A stretch of 64,000 nt of DNA from JACJXF01 sp038316435 (GTDB lineage: Bacteria; Bacteroidota; Bacteroidia; Bacteroidales; GCA-2748055): NCBI GenBank assembly GCA_038316435.1, contig JBBQAQ010000010.1, positions 33,594 to 97,593 of the forward strand. The letters run 5' to 3'. Both the position numbers and the translations under genes were made by a program. Positions 55,965 to 64,000 of the stretch are shown here, one piece after another (the first letter of the stretch is position 1; each line of letters begins with the position of its first letter). The notes beneath the pieces are model-generated. The model was not told the DNA's origin, searched no databases, and worked only from the letters and a program-made list of their open reading frames with translations.

Positions 55965-56050
55965 TTACGATATTAATGTTTTAAAAGGGGATAATACCCC
56001 ATGAAAAGGGAAATTGCAAATTTTGAAATAAGATTTTCAAATTTCTTTTT

Positions 56051-56082
56051 AAACCTGTCAGTTCTTAAACCTGTCGGGTTTG
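56051..56082. repeat. REP-like palindrome, copy C
   Basis: AAACCTGTCAGTTCTTAAAC followed by CTGTCGGGTTTG shows the same half-sites as copy A, but it reads as two tandem half-sites with weaker pairing. It lies in the gap between the phosphoesterase gene start and the tsaD stop. Confidence 0.6.
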
Positions 56083-56192
56083 GAAGATGAATAAACCTTT
56101 TATAATTTCCCATAATATTGAGTTTGTCAAAATTATGGGTGATTTATAAACTGTGTGTGAAAATGATATTACTAAATTGTTATGAAAACCGA

Positions 56193-56225
56193 AAACCTGA
56201 CGGGTATTAGACCTGTCAGGTTTGG
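56193..56225. repeat. REP-like palindrome, copy B, just after the tsaD stop
   Basis: AAACCTGACGGGT and ACCTGTCAGGTTT are inverted arms with one mismatch (a G-U pair in RNA) around the same loop ATTAG as copy A. It starts immediately downstream of the tsaD stop codon and can serve as a transcript-end hairpin. Confidence 0.8.
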
Positions 56226-57245
56226 TTAAAAATCCATCCTCGCAAGTGGAGAAATATTCTGCGGCGCAAAAATTTTCTTCCCGAATTTGTAATAGCCTGT
56301 AATTGCAATCATTGCGGCGTTATCTGTGGTGAATTTAAATTCAGGAATGTAGATTTCCCAATTTCGCTTTTCTGACTCAGTCTTAACTCTGTCGCGTAAA
56401 CCAGAATTTGCTGAAACACCACCTGCCAAAGCAATGCGGCTTATACCTGTTTCACTGGAAGCTTTTACAAGTTTATCCATCAATATTTCGACAATTGATT
56501 TCTGAATGGAAGCGCATAAATCGTTTTTGTTTTCTTCAATGAAGCCGGAATTTTCTTTCTGTTGATCCCTCAAAAAATAAAGAATTGATGTTTTCAATCC
56601 GCTGAAACTATAATCGAGACCAGCAATACGAGGCTTACTGAATTTAAAACGATCTGCATCTCCAAGCTTTGCATATTTATCGACAAATGGACCTCCGGGA
56701 TATGGCAGACCTAGTAATTTGGCGCTTTTATCAAAGGCTTCTCCGGCAGCATCATCGATGGTCTTTCCAATTATTTCCATGTCTAAATGATCTCTTACCA
56801 AAACGATCTGAGAGTGACCTCCCGATACAAGAAGGCATAAAAAAGGAAATTGAGGTACTTTAGTCTCGATTCCTTCCTGTTTTATGAAATGTACAAGGAT
56901 ATGTGCCTGAAGATGATGAACTTCTATAAGTGGGATATTTCTTGCAAATGCAAAACCTTTGGCGAAAGATGTTCCAACAAGCAAGGAACCAAGAAGCCCG
57001 GGTCCCCTTGTAAACGCAACAGCACTGACTTCATCGCTGCTCACTCCGGCCCTTTTTAAGGCTGAATCTACTACAGGAACAATATTCTGCTGATGTGCCC
57101 GTGAAGCAAGTTCAGGAACCACACCACCATAGAGCTTATGTACGTCCTGATTGGCAATCAGACTGGAAAGTAAAACGCCATCCATGATAACCGCAGCAGC
57201 GGTATCGTCACACGAAGATTCAATTCCAAGAATGGTTACACTCAT
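56226..57245 (-). CDS. tsaD: tRNA threonylcarbamoyladenosine transferase subunit TsaD
   Basis: From ATG 57245 the protein has 339 residues, the usual length. TsaD transfers threonylcarbamoyl to A37 of tRNAs that read ANN codons. It has the ASKHA-fold opening MSVTILGIESSCDDTAAAVI, the metal-binding histidines His111 and His115 (HHLQAH), and the SGGHSQIV and GEAFDKSAKLLGLPYPGGP segments. It is divergent from tamB, a pairing that I take as common in Bacteroidetes. The downstream palindrome ends the transcript. Confidence 0.97.
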   Translation of the reverse strand: MSVTILGIESSCDDTAAAVIMDGVLLSSLIANQDVHKLYGGVVPELASRAHQQNIVPVVDSALKRAGVSSDEVSAVAFTRGPGLLGSLLVGTSFAKGFAFARNIPLIEVHHLQAHILVHFIKQEGIETKVPQFPFLCLLVSGGHSQIVLVRDHLDMEIIGKTIDDAAGEAFDKSAKLLGLPYPGGPFVDKYAKLGDADRFKFSKPRIAGLDYSFSGLKTSILYFLRDQQKENSGFIEENKNDLCASIQKSIVEILMDKLVKASSETGISRIALAGGVSANSGLRDRVKTESEKRNWEIYIPEFKFTTDNAAMIAITGYYKFGKKIFAPQNISPLARMDF

Positions 57246-57345
57246 TTTTATCAATATTAGTCAATAATCTGAACTATTTTTCGTTTTTTTACATTAGGAT
57301 TGAAAGTTCAAAAATATTAAAAAATTATCTAAAATACTTTTAATT

Positions 57346-60300
57346 GTGTTGTTGGTATTGATATCAATACCTTCACTGGCTATATTATTGCTTCAAAACA
57401 GCAAAATCCAATCCTACCTGGCATCAGAGGTAGCATCCATTCTTTCGAAAAACTTGCATGCTAAAATTACTGTTAAAGAGGTTTCAATAACTTTTATAAA
57501 CCGACTTCAGTTAAAAGATCTGTATATTGAAGATCAACAGGGAGATACCTTGCTCTTTGCAAAAAAAATAAAAGTAACCCTTAGAAAATATAGTAAAAAA
57601 AAACGTGAAATAGTCCTTTCAAATATTGGTCTGGAAGATGCAAATATTCACTTTAATGTAGATACTTCAGGGGTCATAAACATTAAATTCATTATAGACC
57701 AACTTGTAAAGAAAGATAGTTCTGATTCATCAAAGTTCGCCTTTCAGATTTTAAATGCTGAAATCAAGAATTCCAGATTTCGTTATACAAGTCAGGGTAA
57801 AAAATTCAATACTCAGGGATTGAATTATGCTGATATGGATATGCGTGAACTTAATGCGAATGTTGAAAAGTTTGAAATTCTGGGTGACACTGTGACATTT
57901 TCAGTCATTGACCTTAGCCTGACTGAGAAAAGCGGATTAATAATCAAGCAAATGTCTACTGATTACAGTTTATCCAAGCGACATATGGATTTCAATAATT
58001 TTAAACTGATAACACCTTTTTCCAATCTTTCCGCTAAACACTTGAAACTTAGCTTTTTTGATTATACTGATTTTTCCGATTTTGTTAATTTGGTTGGAAT
58101 AAACTTCAGTTTTAACCCTTCTTTATTGTCTTTTAGCGACATTTCCTACCTAGCACCAACCCTCAAAGGATATAGTGAAGAGTTTAAATTCTCAGGGGAT
58201 ATTAAAGGACAGATCAGCAATTTGAATGGCAAAGATCTTGTTTTGTCTTACAAGGATCAAACTAGAATTCTGGCCAATTTTTCCATGATTGGATTGCCTT
58301 CAATAAAGACTGTTTTTATGCATTATGATATTGTAAGTCTTCAAACAAATTCTACAGATCTTCAAAACCTTACGATTCCAGGGGGAGAAAGTGGAAGCCG
58401 TCATCTTAAAATCCCTGCTTCGATTGCCCTGCTTGGAACCATTAAATATTCGGGCAAATTTACAGGTTACTTAGATGATTTTGTTGCATACGGCAAGTTC
58501 TCTACAAGTCTGGGTGAGTTTTCTTCCGATATACTTCTTAAACCTGACTCTGCCAATATTTTATTTTTTCAGGGGAAGTTGAAAACAAATGAGTTTTTCC
58601 TTGGTAAACTGATGAAGCAGGATACACTTGTTGGTAGAATAACTATGAACGCCAATATTAACGGGTATTCGTCCAAAAAAGGTCTTTTTGCAAAAATGGA
58701 CGGAATGATCGACAGTCTGGAGCTAAATCATTACGATTACAAAAACATAAACATCGCAGGGACTATTGCTGATAGGGTTTTTGACGGTTCATTCAAAATT
58801 TCTGACCCGAATATCAAGATGGATTTCCTAGGCATGGTTAACTTCTCGAGCGAGAACCCCGAATTTGCATTTACGGCAGATGTTTCCAGAGCCCGCCCTT
58901 ATTATCTCCATCTAAAAAATACAGATCCTGATTATTTTGCATCCTTTCTTCTGGAAACTAACTTTACCGGAAAGACTATTGATCAGCTAAACGGGAAAAT
59001 ACGGATTGTAAATTCACTGTTCCGGAATAACGATAAACAGTTGCAGATATATAACTTTAACTTATCTGCTGTGAATACTCCCGATTCCAACAATATTAAG
59101 ATAGAATCTGATATTATGGATGCCGATATCAGAGGTACGTATCAATTCAGCACACTTCCCTCATCTTTTCAGCATCTTGCTAGTTATTACATCCCTTCCC
59201 TTAAGAAAAAAACCGATGTTCAAACGCCTCCGGTGGATAAAAATAATTTTACTTATTCCATTCGACTTAAAAATATCCATCCATTAATCAATTTCTTTTT
59301 CCCTAAACTGGATGTAGGGAACAATTCGGAAATCTTTGGTTATTATCGACCTGGAAATAAGGATGTTACTCTTGATGTGCACAGTAGTTTATTTGCAGTA
59401 AATGGAAATGAGTTGAGGAATGTAAGTCTTGAAACTCGGAGTAACTTTAATAATGTAAGTGTTATTGCAAGCTGCAGCTCATTGATAATGCCTAATAAAA
59501 GAACAATTGATAATCTGGTTATAAATTCAATTCTTCAAAAGGATACGGCATCGTTAACTCTCGACTGGGACTCAAAAATAAAACCACTATATCGGGGTAA
59601 AATTAATATACTCGCAAACATTAAGCGCAACACTCAGACTAATAATCCTATCCTTGGTATTCATTTCGACCCTTCTCAGATATATTTTAACGATACACTC
59701 TGGAATATTTCACAAAGTTCTGTTACCATTGACTCAAGCTCAATTGCAGTAGATTCCTTTAATATCAGAAATAAGGATCAGAATTTTTTCGCTATCGGCA
59801 CCGTGTCTGAAAACCCTGATGATGCGATCCGCTTTAACTTTAAGGATATGGACATTTCCGCTTTGAATATGTTTACAACAAAATATAAAGTAACTCTCAA
59901 GGGTAAGGTATCAGGGCAAGCAAGTTTAAAGGATCCATTTCATAATCTGGTTTTACTATCTGATCTTCAGATGAATGACCTTTTTGTAAACGGTGAAGAT
60001 CTTGGGGTGGGAGAATTACTGGCAAATTGGAATAATAGCAATAAAAAAATTCATATTAAATCATTTCTTGGAAGAGGAACTGTTCCTGCAATTACTTTTG
60101 AGGGGGATTATATTCCATCGACGAAAATTATGGATTTCAAAATTGGCTTGGATAAGCTAAGAGTCAACATCTTCCATCCCTGGGCTTCATTTCTGGTATC
60201 GGACATCAAAGGAATTGCAAGTGGCAACCTTACTCTGGGGGGAACTGGCCAAAAGCCGGATCTTAACGGTACGGTTAAGCTTTTGAAAACTTCGGTTCTT

Positions 60301-61773
60301 GTTAATTACTTGCAGACTCATTACAATTTCAGTAATGACGTTAAAATAGTGCATAACAATATTGTTCTGAAGGATTTTATTGCTTATGATGTAAAGGGAA
60401 ATAAAGCGATTGCACAAGGTATTATTACTACAAAATATTTTAAGGAATATAGTCTGGATATTAGGGTTGAGACTGGAAACTTTGAATTTTTGAATACCAC
60501 AGAAAAGGATAATACCATGTTTTATGGTCGCATTTTTGCAAGCGGGATAATTCGAATTACCGGTCCAACAGATAATCTGCAAATGAATATTAACGCGAAA
60601 TCGCAGAAAAATTCGGTGTTTTTTATCCCCCTATATGCAACTGAAGAAGTGGCAGTAAGAAATTTCATAGATTGGGTCGATGTTCGAAGTACCGAACCTG
60701 ATGCAGTTAAATTTAAGCAACGTTATGAGGTTAAGATGAAAGGAATTCAAATGAATTTCAATCTTGATGTAACACCTGATGCCGAAGTCCAAATGATTTT
60801 CGATCCAAAAGTTGGAGATATAATCAAAGGACGTGGAACAGGAAACCTTAAGGTACTCATAAATACTCTGGGTAAATTTGAAATTTATGGGGATATGACC
60901 ATAGATGAAGGTGATTATCTGTTTACACTTAAAAATGTAATAAATAAGAAATTTGTTGTTGAAAAAGGAGGTAGAATAAGCTGGCATGGAGATCCGGCGG
61001 ATGCAAACATCGATATGCAGGCCATTTACACATTAAAGACTACAACTTCCGCAATTGATCCTGATCCAAGTTCTAAAACATCCCGTAAACGGATTACTGT
61101 GGAGTGCGTAGTAAATATGTCGGGAAAGCTTATGAATCCTACTATTAAGCCGGATATAAATCTCCCTGGAGCCGATCAGCAAGTCCAGAATATAGTGAAA
61201 AACAGCATCAATACTGACGAAGAGATGATGAGACAGTTTGTGTCATTGCTGGTAATGAATAATTTTTATTCACAACAGGGATTCACGCAAGGTGGTACCA
61301 GCTCAAATGTGGCAGGGGTTACAACAACAGAACTCTTGTCGAACCAGCTTTCATCATGGCTTTCACAGATTAGTACCGATTTTGACATTGGTGTCAATTA
61401 CCGTCCGGGTGATCAGATTTCCAGTGATGAATTGCAGGTGGCACTAAGTACACAGATACTTAACGATAGGGTTTCTATTAGCGGTAATCTCGACGTTGGA
61501 GGTAACGAAACTACAACAGCTGCTGCAAACACTTCAAATGCAAATAATATAGTTGGAGATTTTGATATAAGTTTTAAAATTACCGAAAAGCTGCATGTAA
61601 AAGCCTTTAACCGGTCAAATGACAATTTGCTTTTACAGACCTCACCTTATACTCAGGGTGTTGGGTTCTTTTATAGGGAATATTTTAATAACCTCCATGA
61701 ACTTGCAATGCAGTTTAAGAAACCTTTTATGAAGAAAGATGCAGCTGAAAAACCTGAAGAAAGTGAAGAGTGA
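57346..61773 (+). CDS. tamB: TamB family translocation and assembly module protein
   Basis: The 1475-residue protein has one N-terminal membrane helix, repeating beta-taco-like segments of the AsmA/TamB type, and a C-terminal DUF490 domain (GDMTIDEGDYLFTLKNVINK, GGRISWHGDPADANIDMQAI, NYRPGDQISSDELQVALSTQ). It spans the periplasm and is thought to help move lipids or assemble outer-membrane proteins. The start is uncertain: no ATG occurs between the upstream stop (57301-57303) and the body. GTG 57346 is used here, but an ATT at 57316 would give IKKLSKILLIVLLVL, a more natural opening. Confidence 0.93.
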   Translation: MLLVLISIPSLAILLLQNSKIQSYLASEVASILSKNLHAKITVKEVSITFINRLQLKDLYIEDQQGDTLLFAKKIKVTLRKYSKKKREIVLSNIGLEDANIHFNVDTSGVINIKFIIDQLVKKDSSDSSKFAFQILNAEIKNSRFRYTSQGKKFNTQGLNYADMDMRELNANVEKFEILGDTVTFSVIDLSLTEKSGLIIKQMSTDYSLSKRHMDFNNFKLITPFSNLSAKHLKLSFFDYTDFSDFVNLVGINFSFNPSLLSFSDISYLAPTLKGYSEEFKFSGDIKGQISNLNGKDLVLSYKDQTRILANFSMIGLPSIKTVFMHYDIVSLQTNSTDLQNLTIPGGESGSRHLKIPASIALLGTIKYSGKFTGYLDDFVAYGKFSTSLGEFSSDILLKPDSANILFFQGKLKTNEFFLGKLMKQDTLVGRITMNANINGYSSKKGLFAKMDGMIDSLELNHYDYKNINIAGTIADRVFDGSFKISDPNIKMDFLGMVNFSSENPEFAFTADVSRARPYYLHLKNTDPDYFASFLLETNFTGKTIDQLNGKIRIVNSLFRNNDKQLQIYNFNLSAVNTPDSNNIKIESDIMDADIRGTYQFSTLPSSFQHLASYYIPSLKKKTDVQTPPVDKNNFTYSIRLKNIHPLINFFFPKLDVGNNSEIFGYYRPGNKDVTLDVHSSLFAVNGNELRNVSLETRSNFNNVSVIASCSSLIMPNKRTIDNLVINSILQKDTASLTLDWDSKIKPLYRGKINILANIKRNTQTNNPILGIHFDPSQIYFNDTLWNISQSSVTIDSSSIAVDSFNIRNKDQNFFAIGTVSENPDDAIRFNFKDMDISALNMFTTKYKVTLKGKVSGQASLKDPFHNLVLLSDLQMNDLFVNGEDLGVGELLANWNNSNKKIHIKSFLGRGTVPAITFEGDYIPSTKIMDFKIGLDKLRVNIFHPWASFLVSDIKGIASGNLTLGGTGQKPDLNGTVKLLKTSVLVNYLQTHYNFSNDVKIVHNNIVLKDFIAYDVKGNKAIAQGIITTKYFKEYSLDIRVETGNFEFLNTTEKDNTMFYGRIFASGIIRITGPTDNLQMNINAKSQKNSVFFIPLYATEEVAVRNFIDWVDVRSTEPDAVKFKQRYEVKMKGIQMNFNLDVTPDAEVQMIFDPKVGDIIKGRGTGNLKVLINTLGKFEIYGDMTIDEGDYLFTLKNVINKKFVVEKGGRISWHGDPADANIDMQAIYTLKTTTSAIDPDPSSKTSRKRITVECVVNMSGKLMNPTIKPDINLPGADQQVQNIVKNSINTDEEMMRQFVSLLVMNNFYSQQGFTQGGTSSNVAGVTTTELLSNQLSSWLSQISTDFDIGVNYRPGDQISSDELQVALSTQILNDRVSISGNLDVGGNETTTAAANTSNANNIVGDFDISFKITEKLHVKAFNRSNDNLLLQTSPYTQGVGFFYREYFNNLHELAMQFKKPFMKKDAAEKPEESEE

Positions 61774-61862
61774 TAAAGAGTTTCATAAACTCCCATGTTA
61801 ACAAATCGTTCATGATATTAACAATCTCACATAATACAAACCAGAATCAAACGTTTATTTTA

Positions 61863-61870
61863 TAACTTTG
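61863..61870 (+). promoter_or_regulatory. Candidate -7 element before the exbB gene
   Basis: TAACTTTG matches TAnnTTTG exactly and lies 17 bases before the ATG. No good TTG is seen at the -33 position, so it is weak by itself. Confidence 0.4.
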
Positions 61871-61887
61871 CTTAAAATATTTTAGCT

Positions 61888-62577
61888 ATGAATATTCTGA
61901 CACTCTTGCAGATCGTCACTTCTGAGACATCAAGTATCCAAACCAGCGGCACAAAAGAAGAAACATTTTTATCCCTTGCTCTTAAAGGGGGCTGGGTTAT
62001 GATACCAATTCTAATTCTGTCGATTATTGCTGTTTACATTTTTGTTGAACGCTTTTTTGCCATTAAAAAAGCACAGAAAGTTGATATTAACTTCATGAAT
62101 CGCATCAGGGATTATATTATCGACGGCAAAATTGATGCTGCAAAAAACCTGTGTGAAACAGCCGACAATCCTGTATCACACATGATTCACAAGGGAATTA
62201 GCCGCATTGGTAGACCATTGAATGATGTTAATGCAGCCATTGAAAATGTAGGCCGGCTAGAGGTTTATAAACTCGAGCAAGGTTTACCTACTTTGGCTTC
62301 TTGTGCCGGTGGCGCTCCAATGATAGGTTTTTTTGGAACGGTTATTGGTATGGTTCAATCGTTTATGCAAATGTCGAGCGCAGGAAATAATATTAATGTC
62401 TCACTTTTGTCAACTGGGATTTATACTGCATTAATAACAACAGTAGCAGGACTAATCGTAGGAATTTTTGCATATTTTGCATATAATGCCTTGGTAGCCA
62501 AGGTTGAAAAGGTTGTAAATACCTTGGAAGCCAGCACTACTGAATTTATGGATCTGCTAAACGAGCCTGTAAAATAA
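61888..62577 (+). CDS. exbB: ExbB/TolQ/MotA-family proton channel protein
   Basis: The 229-residue protein has three membrane helices (about 35-55, 140-165 and 175-205) and the family motif APMIGFFGTVIGMVQSF (about 145-160) followed by LLSTGIYTALITTVAGLIVG. Together with ExbD it turns proton flow into movement of TonB. The order is exbB, exbD, exbD, TonB-like, with gaps of 4 and 1 bases, a compact operon. Confidence 0.95.
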   Translation: MNILTLLQIVTSETSSIQTSGTKEETFLSLALKGGWVMIPILILSIIAVYIFVERFFAIKKAQKVDINFMNRIRDYIIDGKIDAAKNLCETADNPVSHMIHKGISRIGRPLNDVNAAIENVGRLEVYKLEQGLPTLASCAGGAPMIGFFGTVIGMVQSFMQMSSAGNNINVSLLSTGIYTALITTVAGLIVGIFAYFAYNALVAKVEKVVNTLEASTTEFMDLLNEPVK

Positions 62578-62581
62578 TGTA

Positions 62582-62971
62582 ATGAGAATTAAATCGCGAA
62601 ATAAAATTCAGGTTAGTTTCAGTATGTCGGGAATGACAGATATTGTGTTTCTGTTATTGCTGTTTTTCATGATTACTTCAACTATGATTGCTCCTAATGC
62701 ACTTAAATTGTTGATGCCACAGGAAGGACAATCAAGTGGAGTAGCTGAATCAGTTCCTGAAGTTTTGCTTCAAGGTTCTGGGATTATTTCAATCGAAGGA
62801 AGAACCGTAAGCCTTGAAGAACTAGGTCTGATTCTTGATCGCAAGCTTAAAGGTCTTTCTGATCCTACATTTAAGCTGATTACTTCATCCGACGTAAATG
62901 TTAAGGAAACTGTAAATGTTATGAATGTTGCGGTAAAAGGCAATTATAAAGTGGTTTTAATAAAAGAATAA
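62582..62971 (+). CDS. exbD: ExbD/TolR family protein, first copy
   Basis: The 129-residue protein has an N-terminal membrane helix with the functional Asp (SGMTDIVFLLLLFFMIT) and a periplasmic domain (VNVKETVNVMNVAVKGNYKV). It partners ExbB. Having two ExbD proteins in one operon is usual in Bacteroidetes. Confidence 0.95.
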   Translation: MRIKSRNKIQVSFSMSGMTDIVFLLLLFFMITSTMIAPNALKLLMPQEGQSSGVAESVPEVLLQGSGIISIEGRTVSLEELGLILDRKLKGLSDPTFKLITSSDVNVKETVNVMNVAVKGNYKVVLIKE

Positions 62972-62972
62972 G

Positions 62973-63368
62973 ATGGCTATAGCATCGAAAAACAAATCAG
63001 AAGTGGGTTTTAGTTTGTCAGGTATGACAGACATCGTTTTCCTTTTGCTTTTGTTTTTTATGATTGTTTCCACTTTAACCGCACCTGTCGCAATGAATGT
63101 TCTGCTTCCACAGAGCAGTAATCAAACAGTTGCAAATCCCCTGATAACAATTTCCATTACCAATAAAATGGAATATATGGTAGATGATAAAACCTGTACT
63201 TTCGATCAGGTTGAAGCCTTGGTAAAGGAAAAACTTGGCACACCTAAAGATCCACCTACAATTCGCGTTAATGCTGATGAAAATGTAAGTATGGATGAGA
63301 TATACAAACTTCTGGAGATTGCCAAAAAAAATAAATTTAAAGTAATTCTTGGAACACGTTCTTTATAA
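62973..63368 (+). CDS. exbD: ExbD/TolR family protein, second copy
   Basis: The 131-residue protein repeats the first copy's pattern, with MTDIVFLLLLFFMIVSTL in the membrane helix including the conserved Asp, and MDEIYKLLEIAKKNKFKVIL at the end. The start follows the previous stop by one base. The two copies have diverged well beyond the membrane helix. Confidence 0.95.
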   Translation: MAIASKNKSEVGFSLSGMTDIVFLLLLFFMIVSTLTAPVAMNVLLPQSSNQTVANPLITISITNKMEYMVDDKTCTFDQVEALVKEKLGTPKDPPTIRVNADENVSMDEIYKLLEIAKKNKFKVILGTRSL

Positions 63369-63394
63369 TTTGCTCATTACCTAACCCGGATGTT

Positions 63395-63418
63395 TCGGGA
63401 TCCCGATAGCTATCGGGA
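63395..63418. repeat. Overlapping palindromes TCGGGATCCCGA and TCCCGATAGCTATCGGGA
   Basis: TCCCGATAGCTATCGGGA (63401-63418) is a perfect 18-base palindrome, and TCGGGATCCCGA (63395-63406) overlaps it. The two can form alternative hairpins. They lie between the second exbD gene and the TonB-like gene and may adjust transcript end or downstream expression; I would guess a dispersed repeat. Confidence 0.6.
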
Positions 63419-63477
63419 AAAATAATTTCATTAATAAAAGGGTATTAAAAGGCCGTTAAAAATTAAATGATATTCTG

Positions 63478-64000
63478 ATGATATACAGTTCTAGAGGATT
63501 AATTGGTACGATATTCTTTCATCTTCTGATACTTCTGATACTGCTATTCTTTGGTTTCAGCTATCCTGATCCGCCACCCGCTGAACAGGGGGTTCTCGTT
63601 AATTTCGGAACCGACGAAAAAGGTTTTGGAGATGTTGAACCGAGCGGAGATGAACTTCAAGGGGGTGAAGAAGAGACTATGCCTGAGGTGGTTGAAGCTG
63701 TTAAAATCCCTGTAAAGGAAACTGTAAAACCCAAAGAAAAAGTTGTTAAAACGACTCAGAATATTGAGGAATCAAAGGTAAAAGAAACAAAACCTACCGA
63801 AGAGGAATTAAAACAAATTGAAGCTCAGAAAATTCAGGCCGAGGAAGTAAAAAAGAAAAAAGCCGAAGAGGAACGTCAACGGGTTATTGCCCAGCAATGG
63901 AATAATAAAGGACAAAATGCTTTTGGCAAAAAAGGCGTTGGCACAGAACCTGGTTCTCAAGGGATTACTGAAGGCACAGGTAACCAGGGAAATATTGATG
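63478..64000 (+). CDS. TonB/TolA-like energy transducer (3' end outside window)
   Basis: The frame opens at ATG 63478 and reads through the window edge, giving 174 residues. It has a single membrane helix (LIGTIFFHLLILLILLFFGF), then a Pro/Glu start (YPDPPPAEQ) and a charged, probably helical region of Lys, Glu and Gln (EELKQIEAQKIQAEEVKKKK), then NKGQNAFGKKGVGTEPGSQG. The C-terminal TonB domain lies outside. It follows ExbB and two ExbD genes by about 110 bases and is the probable TonB of this system. Confidence 0.87.
   Translation, partial: MIYSSRGLIGTIFFHLLILLILLFFGFSYPDPPPAEQGVLVNFGTDEKGFGDVEPSGDELQGGEEETMPEVVEAVKIPVKETVKPKEKVVKTTQNIEESKVKETKPTEEELKQIEAQKIQAEEVKKKKAEEERQRVIAQQWNNKGQNAFGKKGVGTEPGSQGITEGTGNQGNID

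Overview
The window looks like chromosomal DNA from a member of the Bacteroidota, probably a Bacteroidales-like or related environmental lineage (the finer placement is inference). The signs are type IX secretion genes and sorting domains (a PorP/SprF protein, a giant adhesin with a gliding-motility-type C-terminus, a beta-helix protein with a type A sorting tail), a TonB receptor with a carboxypeptidase-regulatory-like plug extension, ExbB-ExbD-ExbD-TonB, TamB beside TsaD, a single-chain PurL, Bacteroidetes-type promoters (TAnnTTTG) and AT-rich intergenic DNA. I see no prophage, insertion sequence transposase, CRISPR array or rRNA.

Layout. 1-4630 (all minus): a regulatory block holding CsbD, a small membrane protein, an AraC-type regulator and a large PAS histidine kinase in one apparent operon, next to a second AraC paralogue and a cupin gene. 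The csbD and cupin promoters share a box (TTACACAATT) at the same distance from a CTTTG element. 4816-7279: a deoxyhypusine-synthase-like enzyme, a small outer-membrane protein and a serine racemase/threonine dehydratase. 7302-7531: a short MITE-like inverted-repeat element. 7643-20313: a signalling and export region with a TPR lipoprotein kinase, an HlyD protein, two separate C39-peptidase ABC exporters, an Asp-nucleophile hydrolase coupled to a hybrid kinase, and an ECF sigma/anti-sigma pair. No precursor peptide is visible. A candidate small RNA with its own promoter and terminator lies at 16277-16357. 20460-27265: PorP/SprF and its 1934-residue adhesin partner.

27266-32069: a decaying region (two gene remnants, a DUF2007 protein), an ankyrin-repeat protein fused to a barrel-like domain, a lipoprotein, a uridine-kinase-like enzyme, a beta-phosphoglucomutase-like hydrolase and tRNA-Thr(CGU). 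32351-37290: purL and an exported class I amidotransferase. 37403-45739: a beta-helix/CBM9-like surface protein, a TonB receptor and a GH13 lipoprotein. 45814-52559: a SiaC-like protein and a complete phosphate uptake module (phosphate-selective porin, PstS, PstC, PstA, PstB, PhoU). The PstC has a PstS-like segment inserted after its first membrane helix. 52585-61773: a GH1 glucosidase, a glycosyltransferase and an LpxH-like phosphoesterase in one run, then tsaD and divergent tamB. 61888-64000: ExbB, two ExbD proteins and the start of a TonB/TolA-like energy transducer cut by the window edge.

The genes suggest a gliding or surface-adhering polymer degrader that senses envelope stress and phosphate supply. 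The points I rate highest are the shared AraC-box promoters, the PstS-like insertion in PstC, the candidate small RNA, the substrate-less twin C39 exporters, and the dispersed palindromes, one of which supplies the end and stop codon of the GH1 gene.
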